This document shows positions 1 through 11,900 of a DNA stretch of 64,000 bases, one piece after another. Below the pieces are notes generated by a model, which saw only the letters and a list, made by a program, of their open reading frames with translations, made no database searches and was not told the origin of the DNA. How positions within the stretch are numbered: the stretch's first letter is position 1; each line of letters opens with the position of its first letter. The stretch is taken from contig NC_087074.1 in NCBI RefSeq assembly GCF_026151205.1, positions 21,220,424-21,284,423 of the forward strand, given 5' to 3'. Source of the DNA: Bolinopsis microptera. Its lineage: Eukaryota > Ctenophora > Tentaculata > Lobata > Bolinopsidae. Both the position numbers and the translations under genes were made by a program.

Positions 1-403
1 CAAATTATTATTGTACACCTTCCCATTACAGGTAAACATGCGGAACACCCCAGAGAAGAAACACTGGAGTTTTCGTTTGAACAAGGGTAATAGTACACGG
101 AGTAATGGACTTCCTGACACCTAGTCAAGGTGTTCAATACGAGCGCTGTTATTCTCCCGAGAGGCTCTCCTTAAAGGAGCACATATCATTGGCTCCCCCC
201 TGTGGCTCCGCTCCTGTCAAAGGAGGTGGATAAGAGAGACTTTGATAATCAACGAGTCTGTTTTCAGCACCGAGCTAGGTTGGTTTATGTAAATTATAAT
301 AATTCTCACGGTATCACGTCTGAAACATTTTGATCGTGCTAAAGCTTGTTCTTTATTATCCTGACACCGTTCTCACGTGACCAACTGCCGATCTTGACCC
401 CTG
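1..403. other. No gene recognised
   Basis: No open frame with splice signals or a recognisable domain was found here. It is probably intron or upstream sequence of the plus-strand VPS13-like gene that follows. Confidence 0.4.
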
Positions 404-836
404 TTGTTTTCCCAGTTCTCCCGGAATCGTGCTCCCGAACCGACAGTCCAGGCTGTGGGACCTGCAGCTGACAACCGTCATCGTCCTGGCCGACAACAGT
501 TTCTATACCCCACCAAAACTTATCGTCACTTTCTGAGGATGTTCAGGTGTTTTAACTTGCGTCTTTTCAGGGGCTCAATCCACCTTCGTTTAAACTCTAT
601 TACATTTTTATTTCTCCTACCCTTATTCCTACCGTACCCCTCAAATCCACCTCCACATTCAGATGTTCCCTGCACCTGCGGAAGTCCTGACACAGCCCCT
701 GTCAAGAGTAGATGTGGGGCCTGGTCCTGTGGAGCTGAGACACGATCTGGCAGCAGCAGTGAGTCTGAGGATGGGGCCCTGCAGGAGTCTACGACATTAA
801 AAGAGAGGAGCCCTGGCAATATGAGAAATTCACTGT
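404..836 (+). CDS. Possible exon(s) of the VPS13-like gene
   Basis: The frame is open from a CCCAG acceptor-like site at about 415 to a TGA at 836. It contains a Ser/Glu-rich stretch (SGSSSESEDGALQES). I do not recognise a domain. The only support is position upstream of better VPS13-like exons on the same strand, plus splice-like borders at about 415 and about 662. It could equally be non-coding sequence with a chance open frame. Confidence 0.2.
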
Positions 837-964
837 GACCAATTCTCATAGGGCTTAACATTTGCCCTTTTGAAATCTACAATTTTTAGATTATGTCTTG
901 CTTTAGAAATTCAGTTAACAGATACCGTAACCGACAAAAAATGCATTTATTAATGAACAAAAAT

Positions 965-1203
965 TCCCAAATTGTTCTCACTCACCGTCCCTCACTACCC
1001 TCAGCCTCCCTGACCCTCCTCATCTACCCCTCCTCAGTCGTCACGCTGAGCTTCAGTTTAGAGGATTCTGAACACAAACTAAGTTACCAGGACGCTCTGC
1101 TCTTCTACAACATTGTGGATCTGTTAAGAGACTACTACACACTGCTGTGGTTATTGGCCACTGATCTGGATACCCCGCTCACCGTAACGAGTTGTTATTT
1201 GTA
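965..1203 (+). CDS. Possible VPS13-family exon
   Basis: The frame encodes a stretch around VVTLSFSLEDSEHKLSYQDA followed by LLFYNIVDLL. This looks like the alternating beta-strand/short-helix text of the extended VPS13 lipid-transfer rod, and it reaches a stop at 1203. Hydrophobic and charged residues alternate as in a real protein. The family assignment rests mainly on the stronger VPS13-like exons downstream at 2.7-3.1 kb and 13.9-14.5 kb on the same strand. Exon borders are not certain. Confidence 0.35.
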
Positions 1204-2690
1204 ATTAAGATGATAACAGAATACTTACATAATAATTAATTTATAAATAATCTCAGTGCTTTCCTGGATCGGTGTCTGGCAGTTTTATTAATATAGGTTA
1301 GAAATTGTTATATTACTTCTACACGCAAGATTTGATTATTCTCGTTATCTGTATTGATCTTGTAAGTAGACAATTAGTATAAATATCTCCGGGGGAATTC
1401 GACGCGGGATCAATTATCACTCAGCCCGCCCAGCTGTAGATAAAACATCTGAAGTGATTCATCCCGCCCCAAATTTGTATAAACACGCCCCTTTTTTTAG
1501 CGTAACTGATGTTTATCCTTCAATTCTCCGACTTACAATAATCAATGATACTGCTGATTAGAACTCGATTAATAGTAGAACAGTTAGACGCGCGATCACG
1601 TGGGCGCGTCAAGTGCGTAACCACTGCCACCAATAGCATACGCCGAGTCTAATTACCAAGTGGAACACGAAAGCGCACCACGTGATATAAACCTCGTAAC
1701 CCGGCCACTTCTTTTACACGCAAATCCTGGAACGGTGCCAAAGCGCTAATTCTTGGAATTTCTCCAACGGCGTGGCTGAGAAGTTGGCCACATAGCCAGC
1801 ACCCTTGTCCGTGCCCTAAAATAGTATGGTTTTTGCTTGCGTCTCCTTCCAGCTCTGTTCCTGCTAACGTCAAGCTATTGCACTCCACTATATCGGTTTG
1901 ACATTCAGATTGATGAACTGCTTTCCCAATCGTGTTCCGGACAGTACGAGTTTAGAGTCAACACCTGGCTCTAAACAAATTTAATTCTTGGCTTCAGTCA
2001 TCCAGATTGGCCTCTGACTTCAATGACTTTGACCAAATTCCTGTTCAATCAACTCTCTTCTAAAGTATAAATCCATTGTCGAAATCGCCGGTGATAATTA
2101 TAAATCCATAAACACTTCACGCTCAGGGCTAAATAAATGTAACCCTCAGCGGCGCTTCGGGATTACTTATTAACACAAATACTCGTGCGCTGGCGCGCAC
2201 TCGTATGTGTTTATCAGATCAATCCCCTAGCGCGGGATGATCTGTTATTTAAACCCTTTGCGTGGCGGGTTTATGTTATTGTACTACGTGTCATTCCTTC
2301 CCAATTTCCATCAGACCATATGGTTACGATTGATGAGGTTTTGCCATAGGAACAAGTGAAGAGTCATCAGATACCCCCGACTACAAGGTTAACCTTGTAG
2401 GAGTTGAATGTGAGTATTCTACATTACAGCCCTCTAGGTCGCGGATAGAATATTGGCATTGTCGTATCTGAATCGCCAACTAGCTGCTAAGTGCTTCTCA
2501 ACTGTCAGTTTAGATTTGCTAAACTCGTGAATAATAGTCAAGGTGACCTGGAGGTGGCATCTTTGCACGGTAGTCCTAATACACTAAATTACTATGCGCG
2601 AAACGGCTTACCAACCAACACAAATGTTAAACTAATTCTTCGAAAAGTTCTAAACAGTAACCAATAACCACAGTAACCACAGTAACCCAA
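1204..2690. other. No gene recognised (probably intronic)
   Basis: Only short open frames without domain content are present. GC-rich dinucleotide clusters occur near 1590 and 2190 (GCGCTGGCGCGCAC). I see no RNA gene or repeat I can name. Confidence 0.4.
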
Positions 2691-2699
2691 CCCCGCCCC

Positions 2700-3085
2700 C
2701 AGGGAAGTGTAACCATGTCGTCTGTGTGTGATAGACTACAACGGGACAAGACATCCCTCTCCTCCAGAGTACTGCTACAGGACGTACATATGGGTACGAT
2801 TATGAATGCCTCTCCTCTCTCTCCAATACGCTTGGTGTCGACTACTACAACTCGTAAGATTCTTCCATTCACTAGGAGATCTAGGCAGGGGTTTATGTTC
2901 TTAATTTTAAGTAGCACCATTTATCTTGCTTGTTTGCAACATAATAGAAAGTGAGGAGCATTATAAATTTCAATTATCAAGCTCCACATAATGGAATAAC
3001 TATAATGTATTAATTTCAGGTACGTTTCCGGGTGGGAGCCGCTAGTTGAACCTGGAAAGTGGACTTACATTACGTCTCCACTCCT
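2700..3085 (+). CDS. VPS13: VPS13-family exon pair with WEPLVEP motif
   Basis: VPS13 proteins are large bridge-like lipid-transfer proteins acting at membrane contact sites. Two exons are visible. The first (about 2713-2852) ends in LGVDYYNS at a GTAAGA donor. The second starts at 3020 after TTTCAG and reads YVSGWEPLVEPGKWTYIT across the junction. A YYN...WEPL(I/V)EP block is characteristic of VPS13 middle regions, where each repeat starts. The first exon appears in two adjacent frames: SSVCDRLQRDKTSL early and GYDYECLSSLSNTL later. This fits one single-base error in the assembly. Which VPS13 paralogue (A/C or D) this is cannot be told. Downstream sequence quickly becomes low quality. Confidence 0.6.
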
Positions 3086-3099
3086 CATACTCAACTATT

Positions 3100-6000
3100 A
3101 AAGTACGTTAACTTGAAATTTGTTATAAAAGAAATATTGAACATCAATCAAACTTCCTTAATGGTTTTTTTTAAAAATTTTAAAGTTAAGGGGGAAATAT
3201 ATTTACTTAAAAGTGTTTTTAAAACCCTAACCCACCCCCGGAAACGGGGAGGGGACCCGCGTCTGCCCTAAAACCAAAACCTAACACCTCTTTCCAACAA
3301 GCTAGTTTAACCAAGGGGAGAGACTGAAACCTTGCTGACCCGAAAAAGTCAGTTTTGGAAAACCGAAAAAGGGGCCCCGAAAACCTTTCATCCCCTTCCT
3401 AAACCCAAAAACCCAACTGGGCACTTAGGGTTAGTTTTTTTTTGGGAAACACACAGAACCAAAAAAAAATTGTGATTTTTATGACCTTTTTTACGAGGGG
3501 ACCTAAGTTTCACGTATTGGGACAATGGAACAATAATCCGCCTAAGTCAAGAAAGCACTTTTTAAATTTTTTCTGCAAAAAATTGTTCACCCCAAGATAA
3601 CCCAAAACCCCTTTTTTTTTTCGGGTTTTCCCACGAGAGACGGAACACATCCACTGAACCCCCCCAACCCCCCTTTCTCCTCTGTTCGCCCCCCGATGTG
3701 GGGTTGTCAAAATGGGTGTCTGGGGCACGGAAACGAGGCCATTTTTCTTTTTCCCAGGAGGGTGGCAAAAGGTTACAGCAAACACAAGGTCTCTAAACCT
3801 CTCCAGAGCCGGGAGTGGAAACCCAGGATTATAGACTGTTTTTTACCCTTTTATCATGACTTTTCATTTTTCAATTTTTTCCCAAATTGGGGTATTTTTT
3901 TTTCCCGGGACTTATTAAAAATTTTGTCCTTCTAATTTAAATAAAATTTTAAATATCAATAAAGGCAATTCTTGTTCAGATCGCTGAGGGTTTCTGTGGG
4001 GAACGGGGAGGAGAGGACCAACTTTTCATAGACAAAGTTGGTCGTTTTCTTAAGCCCCCCGGTTTTTACAGGCGCCGGGTACGGGGGGGGGACCAATCAA
4101 CTCTATCGGGAAATTGTTTTAACGATCTCATCCAAAGGGGAGGGTGCTAGGAAGTGTACAGGGTTTTCACTCGGGACTCCCCCACTGAAAAAACGGGACA
4201 GATTTTCCCCTGTGGGGGTGTTGTTAGAAAACCCCCCAACCTCTCTTCCACTCCCTCTCAGCTCCTCCCTTTCTCTCTGCGGGGGAAAAGGGGCTTATTC
4301 CTGTTGAAAAGGGTTTCGATGGTATCAGGTGAAATCATCGGGGAAATGTAAAGTTACGGTTTTAAAAAAATTTGTTTCCCTGTAAACTTTTAAAAATAAA
4401 CTATAACTTTAATTATCTTTTTTTACTGTTTTTTTAGGATTGTCCCCAGCTAGGGGGGACATGTCTCGAAATTTTTGAAATGGAAAACCTCCCTTAAAAT
4501 TGAACGACCTTTACGAGTTTTTCTTTTTGCCACATATCAGTGAGTAACACAGGGAGCAGTGCCCTCACCCTTATTCAGTCATTACATCCCAATTTAACCG
4601 TTTTTAAAACTTTATCCGCGTAGAAAGGTCTAGTTTACAGCCACCCCTAGGGGTTTTTTAAACCCCCACCTAAATTTCCAGGGTGATAAGTTTGTAAAAT
4701 AGTAGCAGGAAGAGCGGGGCCCAATTTTCCCAAAGGGGGGAAACTCCCTTTCCAGACATGTGATCCCTTAAAACCCCGGTCCGGTTTCTGTAACGGGCCC
4801 TCCCGTCACCCTCATTTAAACAAGCTACCGTGGAGACACTGAAAAACGGGGGAAATTTCTTATTTTTGGGAAAATATTTCTTTTTTAAAAATTGATGAAC
4901 GCCCAAAAAAGCAAAAAATCTACGAATTAAATCAAAATAGACCCACACTAAAAAACAAGATGTGACTTTCCCGGGGCGAACTTTTAAAAAACACCCTTTT
5001 TTCGGTATCACCCCTTTAAATGTTTTTAAACGGGGGGATCTTATTTTATAAACTTTCGTGTGTTTAGGCAAGTTCAAATTAGCTGCGCCTTACCATGTTT
5101 TTTTTTTAAAATTTTAGTGAAACTTTTTAATGAAAGTCGGTGGTTTATGCTTATACCCTAAATAAACAACCCGTCTTCAACTTTTTAAAAGTCTCTGTGC
5201 GCTTTTTTTTTTTATTAATCTGAGAAAGAACTACCTTAAAAATTTATTTCATTCTCGGTTGAAATGAGACCAATTCAGTTCTCATAAAATATGGGAAAAA
5301 ATCGAATAATTTAAATATCAAATACAATACAAATTTTTTTTAAAAAAAAAACTCAGGGACGTAATAAAAACAAATTAAGCCCTAAAACTTTCAACCCCAC
5401 TTGGACGGGCTTTTTTGCAAGTAGGAACAGTTAAGCACGACTCTATTTGTCAGTACTCTAATAATGCCGTCGACCCTCCCTGAAGAACCCCCAAGGGTAC
5501 CCCTATTTTATGACAAAAAAAAAATTTAAAATCATCAATTTTTTTTAAAATCATTTGCAAAAAAAATTCGTGAAATCGAAATCAAAAACCAGCAATTTAG
5601 AACACTTTTTTAAATCTTAAGACGTACTGTCCCCAATCTTTTCTTTATCCAGGATATACAAATTTAAAAGCTGTGCTCAGGAAATCAGGGGGCCCTACTT
5701 TTAAGTTTTTAAAATTCTTTTCTTAGGTCTATCTTTGTAGCTGTGACTGAGTAAGTAACAGGTTTTTGGGCCATTTGGGGCTCTTGGGGGGGGGGGGGGG
5801 GGGGGGGGGGGTTTTGGGGGGGGGGGGGGGGCTCTGTTTGGGGGGGGGGGGGGGGGCTCTGTGGGGGGGGGGGAGCTTTTGTGGGGGGGGGGCTTGGGGG
5901 GGGGGGGGGGCTCTTGGGGGGGGAGGGGGCCTTTTGGGGGGGGGGGTCTGTGGGTACTTTTTGCGATGTTAGGTGGAATATGAAGACCGTTTCCCCTGAT

Positions 6001-6520
6001 GAAAAACACTACAGCGGCTATCTCCCCCCACCAGGGTCTTTTGCAAGGGCCCTTTAAATTTAAACCCTTCTTTGATCTTCTAAAAAAGTATTTCCCGGGA
6101 AAAAATGGGATTGGTCAGACAATTTTAACATTTTTTATTATAGGCCCAAAGTGATAACTGTAATAGCAAAGTGTAAATTAAAACAACTTTGTATTTTTTT
6201 CTGTTGGTTATGCCTTAACCCCGGGGAACTCACGGATATTATTATTCCTTGCGGGCCTTTTCGGGGGCTTCTAAAAAACTAGTGGTTCTTTACGGACCAG
6301 CTTCCCGTTGGGATCACACCTGAAAACCCGATTTGATTAAAAATTGGGCACGTGTTAAATTTTAACCCCCCGTCATTTTCAAATTCAAATTTTTTGACAT
6401 TAAAATTATATCTACGTTTTTAAAATTTTTTTAAAATAAACTTACCCAGTAAACTAAAAAAAAATTTAATTTTCAGATTATTAATTTTTTTGTAATATAA
6501 AGACATCATAAAAAAAGGGA
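3100..6520. other. Low-quality homopolymer-rich block, no readable genes
   Basis: This stretch is dominated by runs of T, A, C and G of 5-30 bases. Open frames are short and of extreme composition. Between 5786 and 5946 G-runs dominate, giving spurious poly-glycine (plus) and poly-proline (minus) frames. Any VPS13 exons between 3.1 kb and 13.9 kb may be hidden here. I read this as uncorrected long-read consensus rather than biology. Confidence 0.6.
5786..5946. repeat. Poly-G low-complexity tract
   Basis: Runs of up to about 30 G are interrupted by short TTTT/CTCT spacers. It is a likely sequencing or assembly artefact, or a collapsed simple repeat. Confidence 0.85.
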
Positions 6521-6960
6521 AACGGAATATATTTTTTGCTATTACTTCTGTAAAAATTTGTACTGTGGAAAAAAAGAAAATTTCTTTATATCGTGCACGT
6601 TCGCTGTATTTTACACCTTTTTCAAGTTCCCTACAGGGAAAAAATTTTAATATCTTTGGTAAGGGAGTTTAAACAGTAAAAGATTTTTCCGTCCCCCAAT
6701 TTTTTCCGTACCCAATTTACCGAAAATTTCCCAAATTTTCCCTTCCCCAATTTACCATTCCCCCAAAATTTTCCATACTCCAATTTACCGTACCCCAATT
6801 TTACCGTACTGCATTTTAGTCACCCGCATTTATTAACTGTGTCTCACCCGACAGTTTTCAGTTTTTTTGTATTGAATAGATTTATGATTAAATTGTTTTG
6901 ATTGGAGACTTCCCCAGAATTAAACTCGGCACCAAATTTTTGTAAAGTTGTGTAACTTAC

Positions 6961-8051
6961 CTATTGAAGACACTGAGGTGGAGGTCCGTTAGTCGGGACT
7001 ACAACAAACTCTGACAGATTCCCTCGTGGCACCCTTGTGGATATGGTCTGATAGACAAGTGATCTTTATCTCTATATCGAGGTCAACTGCAGTACTGGCT
7101 CAGTCTGAACGTTTCCCCATGTTGAGTCGAGAGTGGTGCATTCTGAGATTATGATACATAAATTATCTACATTATAGTTTATACGCTAGTTTATGTCAAT
7201 ATAATTCTGTACTAGACTGAAGTTTTTCATGAATTTTGCCAATAAATAAATTACATTTAAACAATATTTCCCACCGCACCGTTGTCAATGTGTACAACTT
7301 GATACATTTCACTACAGTCAACAGAACAAAAGTCAACAGAACGATCCCAGCTCCCACTAAAATGTATTTTTCGACCTGGTCTTACTACTCCGCGACAGTA
7401 AACTGTGGAACCTGCTGTACCTCCGACTGCCAGATCCAGTCTGCATCACTTGATATTGCAGCTATTTGACCAAAGCGATTGGCACCGTGGTCAGCCTATC
7501 TTAAAAGCAATCTGCCAGTTATCTGAACTATCTTGAATCCTGGCAGCTCCCATCCTTCTTCCTCCACCGATGAGCATTTCCAGTTAGTGTCTGTCACGAA
7601 GATTGTCTCTCCTTCCTCGTTCTGTAGTGATGCTAATATACCATAATTATTAAGACCTGGGTCACTGCCTTTCAATGCTATCACCCTCAATGCTTCTGAT
7701 GTCTGGAACGCTGTCGATCGATTCCAAATTCTAAGGGTACCGTCTTGTTGTTCATGTTGAACTCCATCAAGATACACCTTCAGGACATCGTCACAAGTAG
7801 CTATCAGGGTCACTTTCCCTATTAAGTGTTATGATAATTAATAACTAATAATATTAGTTGTAATCAAGTAACTAATCTAAACGTGCAGCTAATTTGTGAG
7901 TAAATGTTTTTGTTGTGACACCTCCTTGTATTGGATATCACTGTTGTAAAGTAAGAACTGTTAACAACTATAATAATAATGGGTACTAACCTTTATTGGC
8001 ATTGGTAGTCAGTAAGCAGAGAGTCAGTACCAGTAGAAGTATAGATAACAT
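6961..8051 (-). pseudogene. Decayed tandem copy of signal peptide / lectin-like / sushi gene (copy A)
   Basis: Three exons are homologous to copy B. The signal-peptide exon is 7991-8051 (MLSILLLVLTLCLLTTNANK, GTTAGT donor). The beta-sandwich exon is 7376-7818. The sushi exon is 6961-7142. Compared with copy B, the middle exon has several indels: its frame breaks after WELPGF, and the C-terminal DADWIW/VYCR-like part is disrupted. Its 3' donor is altered (GTCGAA in place of GTAATT). The sushi exon is 4 nt shorter and out of frame. The surrounding DNA (6530-8200 against 8330-13750) is also duplicated, so this is a segmental tandem duplication. The lower end borders the low-quality block, so some breaks may be consensus errors and not true decay. 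Confidence 0.6.
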
Positions 8052-8329
8052 CACATAGTCGAACTTGTTTACATCGCTTATCTACAGCAGATAAGAATTA
8101 AATCAAAAGTCAATCAATGTTTGATGTATTATTTGCAACAAATACTGTGAAATAGAAGCCAATAAAATCGAAGCCAATGTATAGTTAAAAACAAATCGGG
8201 TATTCAAGCAAACGTCTAAATGGTACTGTGGCTCTTGAGTTAAAACTTTCGAAGAGTAATTAATTTAATTTGAATCAATACAAACAATAAAGTTTTTGTA
8301 AAGTTGTAAAGCATTCAGTATACTCTGGG

Positions 8330-8610
8330 CGGAATGTATTACAGTTATTTACTTCTGTATTATAGTACTGTGAGAAAGAAGAGATTTCTTTATATCGTGC
8401 ACAGTTCGCTGTATTTTACACCTTTTTCAAGTTCATACAGGGGAAATATATAATATCTAGGTAAGGTAGTAAAACAGTAAAAGATTTACCGTACCCCGAT
8501 TTACCGTACCCTGAGTTACCGTACTCCAATTTACCGTACTCCAATTTACCGTACCCCTATGTACCTTACCCGATTTACCGTACTCCAATTTACCGTACCT
8601 CTTCCCCCAG
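8330..8610. repeat. Short tandem repeat ATTTACCGTACYCCA, duplicated at 6670-6830
   Basis: Degenerate 13-15-bp units around TTTACCGTAC recur at 8488-8603, and again in corrupted form at 6690-6830. This is part of the segmental duplication that created copies A and B. Confidence 0.6.
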
Positions 8611-8783
8611 AATTGTTTTAATTTGTTCAAACGTTTAGTTTACCGCTTATAAACTAGAATTTCTAGCCGTTTACTTGGACAGTTTTCAGTTTGTTGTATT
8701 GAATAGATTTATGATTGAATTGATTGATTGGGGAGTTCCCCAATATTAAACTCAGCACTAACGCCATAAGTTGTGTTACTTAC

Positions 8784-8969
8784 CTATTGAAGAGCACTGG
8801 GGAGGAGGTCCGTTAGTCGGGACTACAGCACCGCTCTGACAAGTTCCCTTGCTGGCACCCTTGTGGATATGGTCTGCTAGACAAGTGAACTTTATCTCTA
8901 TATCGAGGTCAACTGGCAGTACTGGCTCAGTCTGAACGTTTCCCCATGTTGAGTCGAGAGTGGTGCATT
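8784..8969 (-). CDS. Sushi/CCP exon of copy B
   Basis: A phase 1-1 exon of 186 nt with a TTTCAG acceptor and a GTAAGT donor. Four cysteines are spaced as in a complement-control-protein repeat, with the Trp after the first Cys (STWG). Confidence 0.7.
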
Positions 8970-11900
8970 CTGAAATTATGATACATAAATTATGTATCAT
9001 AGCATTAATAGTGTTAGCTACAGCTAACACTATTAATGCTAAGTACCAAACAAGAAGTGGGAGGTGGATCGTTGGTATACCGTTAAATCGATTTAACACC
9101 GCAATTCCAGTCGCAAGCCTGGGACCACTACTAGCATTGTCACAACATCTACAAAGCTGCCATATAGCCTGACTGACAATTTTCTCGACTGACTGACAAT
9201 GTTTCTTCTTTTCCCCATTTAGAATACAGAGATTAGTACATTTTAGCTTATGAATAATATTATATTTTTACCTATAGTTTACCTAGATTACATTATACGC
9301 TAGTTTATGTCAATATAATTATGTACTAGACTGAAGTTTTTCATGAATTTTGCCAATAAATAAAGTACATTTAAACAATATTTCCCACCGCACCGCTTGT
9401 CAATGTGTACAATTTGATACATTTCAGTACAGTCATAGTAAGGGGAAAAGTGGTCGATTTAAGGGTTCCGTTGGATTTGAATGTTCACAAGGATTTCTCA
9501 ACGGAATATAGTAGTTAAGACCCCTACGAACATAATTAGACTTGTTGCCAATTTTGTATCTCAACAGAAACACCACTTTTACCACTTTTTACCACCTTTG
9601 TACCACCTGTCTGGTTTGCCAAATATCTTTAGTTGTGAACGTCGTAAAAGGCTTGCAAATTAACCTAGAATGTTTATCTTATCAAGGAGTAAAACTTTTG
9701 TGTGAAAAAATTTTACATTGGACAATCAGCTAATTGTATAATTACCAATTAGTTAATCACCAAAAAATTTTGAAAATTTTTTAATGGCTCAAAATGATTG
9801 AAATCGTTTGAAACACGGAGAAATGTAGTTTTTAGAAAAACTTCAAAAAATTTTCACTTAAAAATTTTTTTTCGAGACTTAGAAAAAAGGTTTGAAAATT
9901 TAAAAATATTTTTATTCCGCCAAAGTGATCGAATTGCATGAAACGTGGATAAAAATGCTTTGCAAAAAAACTTCGAAGTTTTTTGAGTTTGGGGAATACT
10001 AAAATCATCAAATATTTGAAGTTGGGTCATAAATCTCGACATTTTTATAATTGGGAATGTTACGGAAAGGGCCGAACCTAAAAAAGGTTTAACCCACAAA
10101 TTAGAGTTTCTAACAAATTACAATACAGTTTATAAAAATTCCACAAAAGAAACAGACAAAAGGCCATTTAAGATCGAACCTTTTTTTACCTCGTACTACT
10201 TTTTTTATTGATTTCAATGATCAATAACCCTGTACCGTCAATTTTGCCAATCAACCGGGTATCGAAGTACCGGACCTTATTTTCCCTAAATTAACCCCGT
10301 TTTTGCAAAAAAATGCGATTTTCCAGGGGGATCTTTTAACTGTGCCTTTTTGTCATCTCGCAACTCGCAAGAGCCCGGGATTATAGGGGGGGAAAAAGGG
10401 AAGCAGTGTAAATTTCCTTTATCACCACTTGGCTTTTTTTATTTTGAATGCGCATGCCGCTTCGTTTGCTATGCCAGATACCTCGAATAACCCCCATATT
10501 TCATTGCCAGGGTCGGGATAGAGCTGGAGATTCATTGAAAAGTTGCTAGAAATAGCTAGATTTAGAGTAAAACTGGTGGTAGCTGGGTGGTGCTAGCATG
10601 GATGTAGCAGAGACGTAGCTACACGGGGTTTCATTGGAGTTGGTTATTTTAATGGCCAAAGAGTGCCGGAACTAAAGTTACTTAAGATTGCAGTTGAGGG
10701 GCAGTTGTAAACCACGGTGTAGTCAGGGACACAGAGCTACAGTGCAGGAGTAGCTGCAAGTGCAACAAGAACATTGCAAGTGATACAGTATGCAACAGTA
10801 AAACGCCGAAGAAGGAGATAAGATTGTGGCTGCAGAGGAGGAGAGGAGCTGGAACCTGATTTTGTTTGGGTTGAAAGAAGAGTAGGAAGAAGAGTTTCCG
10901 CTCTGGTCACTGCATTTTTGGAAGAGGTGGGGTGAGAACTTATTTTCAAGCGACAAGGGTGGGCCTGGAAGCAACCAGGACACTATCCGACCCATTAAAA
11001 ACACCTCCCGGCTTAACAGCCTTTCATCAGAATCGTGAAAACAGAGAGACGACCCCCCCCTTTTTTGATTGTTTATCAAAGTGGTCTCTTTAGCCCCCTC
11101 TTCTTTAGGCTTAGGGTTTGTGATCAAACTCTTCGCCTCGCTTTTTTCCCAACGGATTTTTTCCAGGGACAGATTAACTTTTTTTGGTCTCAACCAGCCT
11201 TAGTTTTTTGTTTTTTTTAGTAGTACGTTTTGCTACCCCCATTTTAGCACCACCCACTTCCATCAGTTCACCTAAAATCTACTTCGCGGCGTTTTACGTT
11301 TAGACGTATCACTTGCAGTTCTATTGCCTTGCAGTACTCCCGCCCGTAGTCTGTGTCCCTGACACCCGGGTTTCCTGCCCCTCAACGCAACTTAAGTAAC
11401 TTTAGTTCCGGCACTCTTTTGGGCCCTAAAATAACCAACTCCAAGAAACCCCGTGTAGCTAGTTTTTGCTACATCCATCTAGGCACCACCCAGCTACCAC
11501 CAGTTTACTCTAAATCTAGCTATTTCTAGCAACTTTTCAATGCTATCTCCAGCTCATATCCCGACCCTGGCAATGACATATGGGGGTTATTCGAGGTATC
11601 TGGCATAGCAAACGAAGCGGCATGCGCATTCACAATACAAAAAAGCCACAGTGGGGGCACAGTGGATGATGGAAGGTATATTTAGCACTCGCTTCCTATA
11701 CCCCCCTATTATATCCGGGCCTCTTGCGAGTTGCGAGAGTGACAAAAAGTGCTACATCCATGCTAGCACCACCCAGCTACCACCAGTTTACTCTAAATCT
11801 AGCTATTTCTAGCAACTTTTCAAAGCTATTCTCCAGCTCTATCCGACCCTGGCAATGACATATGGGGGTTATTCGAGTATCTGGCATAGCAAAACGAAGC

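Noticed and set aside
5701-6009. Poly-proline / poly-glycine open frames
   Set aside because: They arise only from G-runs in a low-quality block; no start context, domain or normal composition.
10723-11193. 156-codon minus frame in the foldback element as a transposase
   Set aside because: Low-complexity Ser-rich text without catalytic motifs, largely in the arm and spacer.
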